Assembly (NCBI RefSeq): GCF_023721755.1
Contig: NZ_JAMDLH010000005.1
Location: 62,001 to 126,000 of the forward strand
DNA: 64,000 nucleotides
DNA from: Pleomorphomonas sp. NRK KF1
GTDB lineage: Bacteria; Pseudomonadota; Alphaproteobacteria; Rhizobiales; Pleomorphomonadaceae
Direction: 5' to 3'
A model generated the notes under the pieces. That model was not told the origin of the DNA and did no database searches. It was given only the letters and a program-made list of their open reading frames with translations. This document shows, piece by piece, positions 18,546-26,793 of this stretch (its first letter is position 1; every line of letters begins with the position of its first letter). The position numbers were made by a program, and so were the translations under genes.

Positions 18546-19226
18546 TCAGGCAGCCGGCGGATACTCGGTGCACAGCAGCCGATAGGGCGCCTCGTCCTCC
18601 TCGATCTTCGGGAAGCGCGGATATTGTTCGAGGAAACGATTGTCGGTGTTGTCATCGTTGCACATGGAGACTTCACCGATCAGCACCGACCCCGTACCCG
18701 GTTCGACGATGAACTCGTGGTAGTAGTAGGGGTAGAAGGTGAGGCTCTCGCCCGGCTTGATGAGAATATCCTCGCCGGCCTTGACCTGGTAGCGGCGGCC
18801 GTCGCGGTTGATCTCGACATCAGTATCGGCCATCTCGCCATCCTTGGTGGCATTGTAGAGACGGAAGATCAGGTTGCCGCCACCACGATTGATGATGTCT
18901 TCCATCTTCGACCAATGGAAATGCATCGGGGACACCTGCCCCTCCTCGATCATGATGATCTTCTCGGCATAGGTCTTGGTGTACTTCTTGTTCTTGACGT
19001 TGCCGTTGCGCAGCGTGATCAGCGCAATGCCGAGTTCGGCATACTTGCCCATGCCATAGTCGGTGACGTCCCAGCCGAGCATGTTGTCGCGGATCTCGTC
19101 ATACTCATGTCCGGCCGTCTTCCACTCTTCGGGTGTCCAATGCAGGAACGGCGGCAGCGCGAACCTGTAGTCGCCGAGCATCTGCTCCATACGGCGGATG
19201 GCGCCGTTGATTTCGGATCTTTTCAT
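18546..19226 (-). CDS. D-lyxose ketol-isomerase family protein
   Basis: The 226-aa cupin-fold protein matches the D-lyxose isomerase family, which interconverts D-lyxose and D-xylulose and often also D-mannose and D-fructose. The metal site is visible as MHFHWSKMEDI (two His and a Glu) and YYYHEFIVEPGTGS (His). It sits in a sugar-import operon between a DUF4432 protein and a PfkB kinase, fitting the step aldose to ketose before phosphorylation. I chose the ATG at 19226 because GGAGG lies 8 nt upstream; a longer open frame to 19295 overlaps the preceding gene. Substrate preference cannot be decided from sequence. Confidence 0.85.
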   Translation of the reverse strand: MKRSEINGAIRRMEQMLGDYRFALPPFLHWTPEEWKTAGHEYDEIRDNMLGWDVTDYGMGKYAELGIALITLRNGNVKNKKYTKTYAEKIIMIEEGQVSPMHFHWSKMEDIINRGGGNLIFRLYNATKDGEMADTDVEINRDGRRYQVKAGEDILIKPGESLTFYPYYYHEFIVEPGTGSVLIGEVSMCNDDNTDNRFLEQYPRFPKIEEDEAPYRLLCTEYPPAA

Positions 19227-19242
19227 CAGGAGTTCCTCCAGT

Positions 19243-20304
19243 TCATCGGCGCGACAGCCGACGTGCTTCATTCTGAACGCGGTCGATATCCTCATCGCCG
19301 TCGAGAACGGTGATGGTCAGTTCGAAGGTTTCCTTGGCCTGCGGGGGCAGCATGTGCAGATCGCCGGCGGAGACATGATGCGGCCGGCCGTAGACCGACG
19401 AGTTGGCGGGCTCCAGGCCCACGGCGTAATCGCCGGCCGCCATCGACTTCCATTGCATGAAGTAGGGCAGCGCCTTGCGATTGAAGTCGAGGCGGACACC
19501 GAGCTTCAGCTCGGGGTTGACGAGGGCAGCGAAGGTGTTGCCCGCCGCGTCGGCGGCCAGCTCATGCAGGAACACGTACTCCGGCTCGTTTTCCAAAGGC
19601 GCCGCCACCGATGCCCAGTCGTCCAGGTGCGGCCGGCTGGTCTCGTCACGCGGGCGCGTCTCAAGGGCCGGCAGGACCAGGCGAGCCGCCTCCGACAACA
19701 ACGGGTGACCGACATTGAAATGATAGAGCAGCATCAGCGGCTCGGGTCGAAACGCTTGGTTCTCGACTTCATCGACGATCCGGACGATGCGTTCGCCCAG
19801 ACGGGTTTCGATCGATCGCCGCAACACGAGATTCTCGCCGAACAGCTCGGCTTCGCGGATCTCGCCGGACACGCGCAGCACGTAGTCGTCGCCATCCCAG
19901 AAGGCGTCGGCCGCCCGATGCTCGGCCGGCGTCGTGCGGATGCGCCCATGCATCGGGTAGTCCTTGCCATCCAGGGTGCAAGGCGCACAGATGTTCTCAT
20001 AGCCCGCCGTGAAAAGCATGCCGCCCATGATCGACCGCTGGGCTTCCGCGCCATGCGTGTCGTAAGCGGTCCGACCGATCAGGCCCGGCTTCGACAGGAA
20101 GTTGAAGCCGACCCCGCGATAGCTGAAGTCGCCAATATCCAGCCCCTTGTCGGCCAGCACGTCGAAGGCGAGCGGTCCATTCCGGACCGCGTAGGCAGTG
20201 AGGCCGTCGGCCCTTCCCTCGCGGTAGGTCAGAGTGCGGACGGACGCCAGCTGCTGCATGCTCCCCGTCCGAGCCAGCATGTCTCGTTTGGAAAGGGTGG
20301 TCAC
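19243..20304 (-). CDS. DUF4432 / aldose 1-epimerase family protein
   Basis: The 353-aa protein resembles the galactose-mutarotase-like DUF4432 family. Blocks include GLDIGDFSYRGVGFNF, GGMLFTAGYENICAP, PMHGRIRTTPAEH (a His-Gly-Arg typical of the fold) and LMLLYHFNVGHPLL. It would interconvert sugar anomers, or bind sugar, for the isomerase encoded next. The likely start is a GTG at 20304 that overlaps the TGA of the upstream SIS gene (GTGA), giving translational coupling; a GTG at 20328 and an ATG at 20280 are alternatives. I see no export signal. Confidence 0.75.
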   Translation of the reverse strand: MTTLSKRDMLARTGSMQQLASVRTLTYREGRADGLTAYAVRNGPLAFDVLADKGLDIGDFSYRGVGFNFLSKPGLIGRTAYDTHGAEAQRSIMGGMLFTAGYENICAPCTLDGKDYPMHGRIRTTPAEHRAADAFWDGDDYVLRVSGEIREAELFGENLVLRRSIETRLGERIVRIVDEVENQAFRPEPLMLLYHFNVGHPLLSEAARLVLPALETRPRDETSRPHLDDWASVAAPLENEPEYVFLHELAADAAGNTFAALVNPELKLGVRLDFNRKALPYFMQWKSMAAGDYAVGLEPANSSVYGRPHHVSAGDLHMLPPQAKETFELTITVLDGDEDIDRVQNEARRLSRR

Positions 20305-20873
20305 TCGAGGTTGGCGTGGTATTGCCACAGCCCCTTCAGGTCGAGCTTGCGCTCGTCGATGATCATTTTGGCGACGATGTCGCCGAAGAGAAGCAGCGAT
20401 TGCTCGAACAGCGAGGTCATCGGTTGCCGGGAATCGATCTCGTCATCGAGATAGAGCTTGGTGCGGACCGGAATGCGCACCATGAAATCGGCGACCTCCC
20501 GCATGTCCGATTGCGGATTGGACCCGATGTGCACCACCTTCGCCCCGACCGTCTTGGCCTTGCGCGCGATGGCCACGGGGAACAGCGACGACCCGCTGCC
20601 CGAGCCGACGATCAGGAGATCCTTCGGCGTAATGGCCGGTTCGGTGATGGCGCCCACATAGGTAATGGCGATACCGAGATGGGCGAAGCGCTTGGTCATC
20701 GCCTGCAGCGCCAGGAGCACGCGCCCGACGCCCACCACGAAGACCTTGTCGGCGGCGAGCAAGGCGTCGACGAAGGCCTGAACCTGGGCAGGATCGATCC
20801 GGTCGAGCGTCCGGGAAAGCTCCTCGACCACCAGATGCGAGGTGTCGCGGAACACGCTTTCATAGGGTTGCAC
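20301..20873 (-). CDS. SIS-domain 6-phospho-3-hexuloisomerase-like protein, copy 1
   Basis: The 190-aa protein has one SIS (sugar isomerase) domain: FVVGVGRVLLALQAMTKRF, the phosphosugar-binding SGSGSSLFPVAIA, and a C-terminal SLFEQSLLLFGDIV followed by the ending YHANLE. The layout matches 6-phospho-3-hexuloisomerase (HxlB), which converts hexulose 6-phosphate to fructose 6-phosphate. A second homologue is encoded at 26794-27354 and shares the SLFEQ and HANLE motifs. I chose a GTG start at 20873 with GGAG 7 nt upstream. It follows the ABC permease gene by 87 bp and overlaps the DUF4432 gene. Its substrate may differ from that of the second copy. Confidence 0.78.
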   Translation of the reverse strand: MQPYESVFRDTSHLVVEELSRTLDRIDPAQVQAFVDALLAADKVFVVGVGRVLLALQAMTKRFAHLGIAITYVGAITEPAITPKDLLIVGSGSGSSLFPVAIARKAKTVGAKVVHIGSNPQSDMREVADFMVRIPVRTKLYLDDEIDSRQPMTSLFEQSLLLFGDIVAKMIIDERKLDLKGLWQYHANLE

Positions 20874-20960
20874 GATGTTTCTCCGATGGAGTTCGACTTG
20901 AAGGGGAGAGGGCACGGCGGAGCGGAGGAGGAGGCGCGCCGTGCCCCGTCGTCGGCGGGG

Positions 20961-21986
20961 TCAGCCCCGCCGTGCGTTCATGGCCTGAACCTGGTAGATC
21001 AACACGGCGCCGAGGATCAGCAGGGCGCGGGCGACGTACTGCCAGTATTCGTCGATGTTGAGCAGCGTCATGCCGTTGAGCATGATCGACAGGAACAGCA
21101 CGCCGACGAAGGTGCCCCAGACGCGGCCCTTGCCGCCCATCAGGCTGACGCCGCCGATGACGCAGGCGGTGATCACGGTGAACTCCCAGGTAACGCCGAC
21201 CGTCGGGTTGCCGGCCTGGATCTGGCTCGACACCATGATCGCCGACAGCACGGTGAAGACGCCGATCATCGACATCACGGCCATGCGGATACCGAGCACG
21301 TTGATGCCCGAGAGCCGCGCCGACTCGGCGTTGCCGCCGACCGCGTAGGCCGACTTGCCGAAGACCGTGTAGCGCGAAATGAACCAGGTGATGATGAAGA
21401 CCAGCAGGAAGACGAAGGCCTGGAAGGGAATGCCGAAAATGGCGCCCGAGCCGAAGAAGAAGAACCAATCCGGATAGGGCGTCACCGGGAAGCTGCCGGT
21501 CAGGAGGTAGGCGCCGCCGCGGAAGGCGGCCATCCAGGCCAGCGTGGTGATGAAGGTCGGCACGGCGAGCACATGGCGCACCCAGCCGGTGAACATGCCG
21601 GCGAGGATGGCGATGCCGAAGCAGAGCACGACGCCGATGACGATCGAGATCTCGGCCGACCAACCCGCGGTGGTCATGCTGTCGGTGACCACGGCGAGCA
21701 GGCAGCCGAAGAAGGCCAGCCCCGACCCGACGGAAATGTCGATTTCCCCGAGGATCAGCACGAACGTCATGCCGAAGGCGATGATGCCGGTCATGGCCGC
21801 GTTGCGCAGGATGTTCATCCAGTTGTCCCAGGTCGCGAAACCGGGGGCCGTGAAGGCCAGCAACAGGATGATCGCCAGCAAGATGGCTTCGAGCACGAAA
21901 TCGGACAGCTTGAAGAAGGGCCGGCGCGTGGCGGCGAGAGGCGCAAAGCTGCCCTTGCCTTTGCCGGTAGTATCACTTGTGGTCAT
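20961..21986 (-). CDS. Sugar ABC transporter permease (RbsC/XylH family)
   Basis: This 341-aa inner-membrane permease belongs to the BPD_transp_2 family used by ribose, xylose, allose and galactose importers. It has about eight to ten hydrophobic segments and the family markers FVLILGEIDISVGSGLAFFG and TACVIGGVSLMGGKGRVWGT. It is the membrane pore for the adjacent ATPase and binding protein. The ATG at 21986 overlaps the stop of the ATPase gene (ATGA). Only one permease gene is present, so it probably works as a homodimer, as expected for this family. Confidence 0.92.
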   Translation of the reverse strand: MTTSDTTGKGKGSFAPLAATRRPFFKLSDFVLEAILLAIILLLAFTAPGFATWDNWMNILRNAAMTGIIAFGMTFVLILGEIDISVGSGLAFFGCLLAVVTDSMTTAGWSAEISIVIGVVLCFGIAILAGMFTGWVRHVLAVPTFITTLAWMAAFRGGAYLLTGSFPVTPYPDWFFFFGSGAIFGIPFQAFVFLLVFIITWFISRYTVFGKSAYAVGGNAESARLSGINVLGIRMAVMSMIGVFTVLSAIMVSSQIQAGNPTVGVTWEFTVITACVIGGVSLMGGKGRVWGTFVGVLFLSIMLNGMTLLNIDEYWQYVARALLILGAVLIYQVQAMNARRG

Positions 21987-23491
21987 TTCGCCATCTCTCC
22001 CATGCACATGGCGTACAATGTCTCGATCGGCGTGTTCTCCGGCTCCAGGACTTCACCGATGAAGCGCCCCGCCTCCATGATCAGGATGCGATGGCAGACC
22101 TCCAGCAGCTCCTCGAGTTCGGAAGATACGAAGACGACGCTCAGCCCGCGGCGTGACAAGTCCCACATGATCTGGAAGATCTGCTGCTTGGCGACGATGT
22201 CGATGCCGCGCGTCGGCTCGTCGAAGAACACCACCTTGGGGTCGGTGTTGAGCCAATTGCCCACGACGACCTTCTGCTGATTGCCGCCCGACAGGGACTG
22301 CACCTCCTGCAAGGCGTCCGACACTTTGATCTGCAGGCGCCCGATCCACTTCTCGGCGACCGGCGCCTGCAGGAAGTGGCTGAGGAAGCCTCGCTGGCCG
22401 ACTTCGTCGAGGCTGGCTAGGCACAGATTGTCCTCGATGGACATGATCTGGATAAGGCCTTCCTCCTTGCGATTTTCCATCGTCATGGCGAGGCCGAGCT
22501 TCTTCATGCGGGTCACCGTCGGTCGCCGCACCTCGGTTCCGTTCAGAACGATCGTGCCCCCGTCGATGGCGTCGGCACCGAAGATGCCGCGCAGCAACTC
22601 GCTGCGACCGGCGCCGAGCATGCCGGCGATACCGAGAATTTCTCCGGCGCGCAGATCGAAGCTGATGTCCTCGTACTTGTCCTTGCGGTGAAGGTCCGTG
22701 ACCTTCAGGCGGATCTCCTCGCCGACCTTGAGGTCGGCCGGCCGACTCTGGAGGGTCGTCTCGCCGAACATCATGTCGACGATGACTTTCGGCGTGGCGA
22801 CGTCGATCGGCACGGTCCCGACCAGCCGGCCGTCGCGCAGCACCGTCACGTAGTCGGCAACGCTGCGAATTTCGTTCAGCTTGTGGGTGATGAAGATGAT
22901 CGCAACGCCCTTCTCGCGCAGCGACCGAACCACCTCAAGCAGGCTGTTGATCTCGTGGCGGGCGAGCGCGGAGGTCGGCTCGTCCAGAAGCAGGACGCGC
23001 GGATTGAGCGACATCGCCTTGGCGATCTCGATGACCTGGCGCTGGCCGACGGAAAGCTCGGAGATTTTCCGCGTGACGGGAATGTCGATCCTGAGCGATG
23101 TCAGGATGTCCTGGACGTGCGCGTTGGTCTTCTTCCAGTCGACGGTAATGTCGCCCGGCCCCATGGTGGGGAAACGACCGAGCATGATGTTTTCGGCCAC
23201 CGTGAAGTCCAGGATCAGGCTGAGTTCCTGATAGACGACGGCGATGCCGGCCGCGTTGGCATCCGCCGGTCCCTTGAACCTGGCCTCGACGCCGTCGATC
23301 CGGATCTCGCCGGATGTCGGGACGACCGCTCCCGACAGGCATTTGACGAAGGTGCTCTTTCCCGACCCGTTCTTGCCCAGGAGGGCGTAGACTTTTCCGC
23401 CGTCGAAGGCGGCGGAAAAGTCGTCGAGAGCGAGGACCCCGGGATAGGCTTTCGTCAGATTGCTGATTTCAAGCTTTGCGGGTCCCATCAT
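21983..23491 (-). CDS. Sugar ABC transporter ATP-binding protein (RbsA/MglA family)
   Basis: The 502-aa cytosolic ATPase has two fused nucleotide-binding domains, as is normal for ribose-type importers. The first Walker A is LLGKNGSGKSTFVKCL, the first signature is LSVGQRQVIEIAKAM and Walker B is VLLLDEPTSAL. In the second half the Walker A is degenerate (GMLGAGRSELLRG) while the signature LSGGNQQKVVVG is intact. This asymmetry is normal for the family. AGGAACGG precedes the ATG pair at 23491. The gene lies 16 bp after the binding-protein gene and overlaps the permease gene. Confidence 0.93.
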   Translation of the reverse strand: MMGPAKLEISNLTKAYPGVLALDDFSAAFDGGKVYALLGKNGSGKSTFVKCLSGAVVPTSGEIRIDGVEARFKGPADANAAGIAVVYQELSLILDFTVAENIMLGRFPTMGPGDITVDWKKTNAHVQDILTSLRIDIPVTRKISELSVGQRQVIEIAKAMSLNPRVLLLDEPTSALARHEINSLLEVVRSLREKGVAIIFITHKLNEIRSVADYVTVLRDGRLVGTVPIDVATPKVIVDMMFGETTLQSRPADLKVGEEIRLKVTDLHRKDKYEDISFDLRAGEILGIAGMLGAGRSELLRGIFGADAIDGGTIVLNGTEVRRPTVTRMKKLGLAMTMENRKEEGLIQIMSIEDNLCLASLDEVGQRGFLSHFLQAPVAEKWIGRLQIKVSDALQEVQSLSGGNQQKVVVGNWLNTDPKVVFFDEPTRGIDIVAKQQIFQIMWDLSRRGLSVVFVSSELEELLEVCHRILIMEAGRFIGEVLEPENTPIETLYAMCMGEMAK

Positions 23492-23507
23492 CCGTTCCTA
23501 ACCTCGG

Positions 23508-24455
23508 TTACTTGACGGTCTTGGCGTACTCGGCAACCGCCTCGGGGTTGGCGCGCGAGAGCGTCAGGCCTGGAACGATGATCTCCTTGTCGACCGCCTC
23601 GCCCTTCAGCGACTTGATCGCGTTTTCCATGGCCAGCGCGCCGATCTTGAACGGATCCTGGGCGGTGGAGGCCTGGAGGATGTTGTCGTCCGACTTCAGG
23701 AAGCCGACGATCTGCTTGTCGAGATCGATGCCGAACACCGGGATCTTCTTGCCGGAGTTCTTGACGGCGAGAACCGCGCCGATCAGGCCACCGGCGTTGC
23801 AGCCGTACATGAGATCGATATCAGGATGAGCCGTGATAATGTCGGCAGCCTTCTTGATGGCCTCCTCCGCGACGGGCGAGGAAGCCTCGGCCACCAGCGT
23901 CACGCCGGGAATATCCTTGATTTCGTTCCAGAAACCGTCCTGGCGCGCATTGCTTTCCGGAGGGAGCTGGGCCTTGTAGTTGATGATGGCGACCTTGATC
24001 TCCTTCTTGTCGCCGTAGTGGGCCTTGATGTAGGCGGCAGCTTCCTTGCCGCTTCCGGCGCCGAGCAGGGTGTTGTCCGACATCACGGTGGACACCGGGA
24101 AGTCGGCAGCCAGCTTGTTGTTGAAGCTGACGATCTTGATGCCCTTGTCGTTGGCGGCCTTGACGGCCGGGATCGAGGCGGCAGCCGGATCGAGATAGGT
24201 GATGGCGATGGCATCGACGCCGCGCGCGGCGTAGGTGTTGACCACCTCGACTTCCTTGCTGATCTGGTTCGAGGTGTTGGACGTCAACAGGTTGACGCCT
24301 TCCTTCTCGGCCACCGACTTCATGCCGAGCAGCGTCGTCTTCATGAACTGGTCTTCCTGGAAGACGATACCGGCAACCGTGAACTTGTCAGCGGCCTGCG
24401 CGACGACAGGCAGCATGAAGACGGCAGCAAGCGCCGCCGTGACGAATTTCTTCAT
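23508..24455 (-). CDS. Periplasmic sugar-binding protein of ABC importer
   Basis: The 315-aa protein is a periplasmic solute receptor of the ribose/galactose-binding (Peripla_BP_4) type. It starts with a Sec signal peptide (MKKFVTAALAAVFMLPVV, cleavage after AQA). Sugar-binding-protein landmarks include NQISKEVEVVNTYAARGVDAIAI, GCNAGGLIGAVLAV and FGIDLDKQIVGFL. GGAGG sits 7 nt before the ATG at 24455. It is the first gene of the importer operon, and the high relative expression of binding proteins fits this place. The ligand is probably a pentose or hexose handled by the lyxose isomerase and kinase encoded downstream. Confidence 0.9.
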   Translation of the reverse strand: MKKFVTAALAAVFMLPVVAQAADKFTVAGIVFQEDQFMKTTLLGMKSVAEKEGVNLLTSNTSNQISKEVEVVNTYAARGVDAIAITYLDPAAASIPAVKAANDKGIKIVSFNNKLAADFPVSTVMSDNTLLGAGSGKEAAAYIKAHYGDKKEIKVAIINYKAQLPPESNARQDGFWNEIKDIPGVTLVAEASSPVAEEAIKKAADIITAHPDIDLMYGCNAGGLIGAVLAVKNSGKKIPVFGIDLDKQIVGFLKSDDNILQASTAQDPFKIGALAMENAIKSLKGEAVDKEIIVPGLTLSRANPEAVAEYAKTVK

Positions 24456-24560
24456 CGAAGAACCTCCCAAGGATCGCGGATAGTGACAGGTCGTCCCGTG
24501 CCGTTCACGGGAACCTCACCGTCTGGCGGCGTACCGAACCTCCCCGGCACGCGACGAAGA

Positions 24561-24595
24561 CATATAGCACCGATTTTCGTATTCGCAATACAAAA
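24561..24595 (-). promoter_or_regulatory. Candidate promoter and LacI-type operator of the sugar operon
   Basis: The 13-bp inverted repeat GTATTCGCAATAC (24579-24591) has the central CG usual for LacI-family operators. On the minus strand it overlaps a possible -35 TTGCGA (24588-24583), which is 16 bp from a possible -10 TATATG (24566-24561). It lies about 125 bp before the binding-protein start and just downstream of the LacI-family gene. Confidence 0.5.
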
Positions 24596-24697
24596 TCAAA
24601 AAATATTGAAAGTAACTTATAGTATATAATGCCAAAGAATCAGTTTATCGCGGCGTAAAGCCGCGTTTTAGGGAAATCTACATAAATCTAGATCAAT

Positions 24698-25804
24698 CTA
24701 TTGGCGATCGTCCCCCGACCCTTGAAGGGCTCGCACCGACTGCCGATGAACAATCTCCGTCCGAAGCATCGCGGCTTGGGAGGAGCCTTCTCCATTGATC
24801 TCGGCCAGCAGCAGATTCATCGCCAAACGGCCCAATTCATAGGTTGGGCGCCGTATGACGGTCAGAGGCGGTGTGAACACCGATACCCATGGCGGGTCGT
24901 CGAACAGGATCAGCGACAGATCTCGTCCGATTTCGAGACCGATCTCTCTTGCAGCGGCAATGCAGCCGATCGCCATCTCTTCGTTGGTCGCCAAAATGGC
25001 CGTCGGCCGCGGCTCGTCCTTGAGGATCGCCATCGCCGCCGCCCTGGCGTGCTGGAACTCGCCCCGGCTGTAGCGCATCCATTTGTGCGTGGGAGTGATC
25101 CCGGCCTCCGCCAGCCCGACGGTACCGCCATGCATGCGTGCTTCCGCCGTCCAGACGATATCCGGAGGCTCCTTGGTGGTGTGACCCACAGCCGCCGCCG
25201 TCGCCACCATCAGGCCGATGCGGCGATGGCCGCAGGCGACGAAGTGGCGAACCGCCTCGCGCGAAGCGGCAAAGTCGTCGGTGGTGACCGAACTGATCTT
25301 CAGCCCCTCGACATAACGGTCGAGCAGGACGATAGGCACCGAGAGACCGCCCTCCTCAGGCTGGAGATGGCTGAAGTGCCGACGGGACGAGGGAACCACC
25401 ACCATGCCGTCGACGCGCTTTTCCACCAGCACGCGAATGGCGTCGCGCTCAGCCTCGAGATCGTCGCCGGTGTTGAGCACCAGGATCTGGTAGTCGGACG
25501 AAGCGGCGGTATCGATGATGGCGCGGATCGACGTGCTGAAGAAGGAGTTGGAGATGTCGGCGACAACCACGCCAATGGTCAACGTGCGCCCCGACCGCAT
25601 GGAGCGCGCCAGTTCGTTGACTCGATAGTTGAGCGCCTCGGCGGCGGCCAGCACCTTGGCCCGAGTTTCCTTCGTGACCAGGCCATAGTTGCCAAGCGCC
25701 CGGGCGGCAGTCGCGCGCGACACGTTCGCACGTTGGGCGACATCGATCAGCCGCGCTCGCTTGCGCGCACCATCGCCGATATCGCCGGACTTGCCGTCGT
25801 CCAT
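24698..25804 (-). CDS. LacI-family transcriptional repressor
   Basis: The 368-aa DNA-binding regulator has an N-terminal helix-turn-helix (LIDVAQRANVSRATAARALG) and hinge region (RVNELARSMRSGRTL). A periplasmic-binding-protein-like sensor domain follows (IGVVVADISNSFFST, ATNEEMAIGCIAAA). It presumably represses the downstream ABC-sugar operon on the same strand and the divergent hxlA-hxlB pair, releasing them when it binds a sugar or sugar phosphate. I chose the ATG at 25804, preceded by GGAGAAGAAGGC; the open frame to 25852 adds 16 unconserved residues. A C-terminal RTEIVHRQSV motif, common in the family, is present. Confidence 0.9.
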   Translation of the reverse strand: MDDGKSGDIGDGARKRARLIDVAQRANVSRATAARALGNYGLVTKETRAKVLAAAEALNYRVNELARSMRSGRTLTIGVVVADISNSFFSTSIRAIIDTAASSDYQILVLNTGDDLEAERDAIRVLVEKRVDGMVVVPSSRRHFSHLQPEEGGLSVPIVLLDRYVEGLKISSVTTDDFAASREAVRHFVACGHRRIGLMVATAAAVGHTTKEPPDIVWTAEARMHGGTVGLAEAGITPTHKWMRYSRGEFQHARAAAMAILKDEPRPTAILATNEEMAIGCIAAAREIGLEIGRDLSLILFDDPPWVSVFTPPLTVIRRPTYELGRLAMNLLLAEINGEGSSQAAMLRTEIVHRQSVRALQGSGDDRQ

Positions 25805-26137
25805 GCCTTCTTCTCCCCCGAACGGAAACGGGCCAATCGCCTGCGTCGTCAAATGAGAACGATCTCATTTCTGCGCGAACGTGTCACAGACACCCCGAGC
25901 TGTCAATACTGATGAAGTATCTATGTAGTCGGCCTCTTCTACGACTTTCGGAGGTACGCTAGACTACGAGTCACGCTTCCAGAGCGGTGAGGAGAGAGCC
26001 CCAGGCTTCGGCACGGCGGGAATCTACGCCCTGGACAAAGAAAGCGATGGGATCGAACTCATTCCAGCGGACAACAGTTCGCGCTCCGCACGACATTCAC
26101 ACTCCGGAAGAGGTCCGGAGCAAGGAGGACAATCAAC
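25805..26137. promoter_or_regulatory. 333-bp divergent control region between the lacI-family gene and hxlA
   Basis: No supported gene lies here in any frame; the long frame running through it on the plus strand is a shadow of hxlA. It should carry the divergent promoters. The hxlA ribosome site AAGGAGGACAATCAAC is at its right end. Confidence 0.4.
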
Positions 26138-26767
26138 ATGAAGCTTCAGCTCGCGCTGGACGACATTTCGACCGACGAGGCACTGGCCCTGCTCGACCGC
26201 GTGCATCCGTTCATCGACATCGTCGAGGTCGGCACGCCGTTCCTGCTGGAGGAGGGACTGCGGCCCGTACGGCTCTTCCGGTCCCGTTACCCCGATCTGC
26301 CCGTGCTGGCCGATGCCAAGATCATGGACGCCGGCCACTACGAGGCTCGACAGGCCTTTGCCGCCGGTGCCGCCTACGTGACGGTGCTCGGCGTCACCGA
26401 TCTCCTGACCGTCAAGGGATGTCTCGAGGTGGCGACCGAGTTCGGCGGCACGGTGGTCGCCGACATGATCTGCGTCGAGGATCTGCCGAAGCGGGTCCGG
26501 CAGTTGGAAGACCTCGGCATGAAGGCCCTGGCGGTCCACACCGGCGTCGATCAGCAGGCCGCCGGTCGCACGCCGGCCGACGAACTCGCGGTGATGAAGC
26601 AGGCGTCGCGACAGTCCGAGCTGTTCGTGGCCGGTGGCATCACCCCCGCGACGCTATCCCGATACATCGATCTCGGCGCCGATGTCGCCATCGTGGGGAG
26701 CGGCATCCGGCATGCCCCCGATCCGGTGAGCGCCGCCGAGGAGCTTGCCCGATTGGCGCGGCGTTGA
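26138..26767 (+). CDS. hxlA: 3-hexulose-6-phosphate synthase
   Basis: The 209-aa TIM-barrel enzyme of the OMP-decarboxylase suprafamily should condense formaldehyde with ribulose 5-phosphate to 3-hexulose 6-phosphate, or cleave it in reverse. The active-site block LADAKIMDAGHYEA has the MDAG variant typical of hexulose-phosphate synthases and not of keto-gulonate-phosphate decarboxylases. The phosphate-binding end is VAGGITPATLSRY and AIVGSGIRHAPDP. A strong ribosome site (AAGGAGG) precedes the ATG. The gene is followed 26 bp later by a hexuloisomerase gene, the classic RuMP pair. It may serve formaldehyde detoxification or pentose/hexose-phosphate interconversion for the neighbouring sugar operon. 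Confidence 0.85.
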   Translation: MKLQLALDDISTDEALALLDRVHPFIDIVEVGTPFLLEEGLRPVRLFRSRYPDLPVLADAKIMDAGHYEARQAFAAGAAYVTVLGVTDLLTVKGCLEVATEFGGTVVADMICVEDLPKRVRQLEDLGMKALAVHTGVDQQAAGRTPADELAVMKQASRQSELFVAGGITPATLSRYIDLGADVAIVGSGIRHAPDPVSAAEELARLARR

Positions 26768-26793
26768 CGACAACAGAGGAAAGGGAAGAGATC

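Noticed and set aside
20316-22280. 654-codon plus-strand open frame opposite the ABC permease
   Set aside because: Composition (His, Asp, Glu repeats) reflects the complement of a membrane protein; no ribosome site or domain.
26138-26767. hxlA as 3-keto-L-gulonate-6-phosphate decarboxylase
   Set aside because: The active-site block has DAKIMDAG, the form seen in hexulose-phosphate synthases, and the next gene is a hexuloisomerase. I could not exclude mixed activity.
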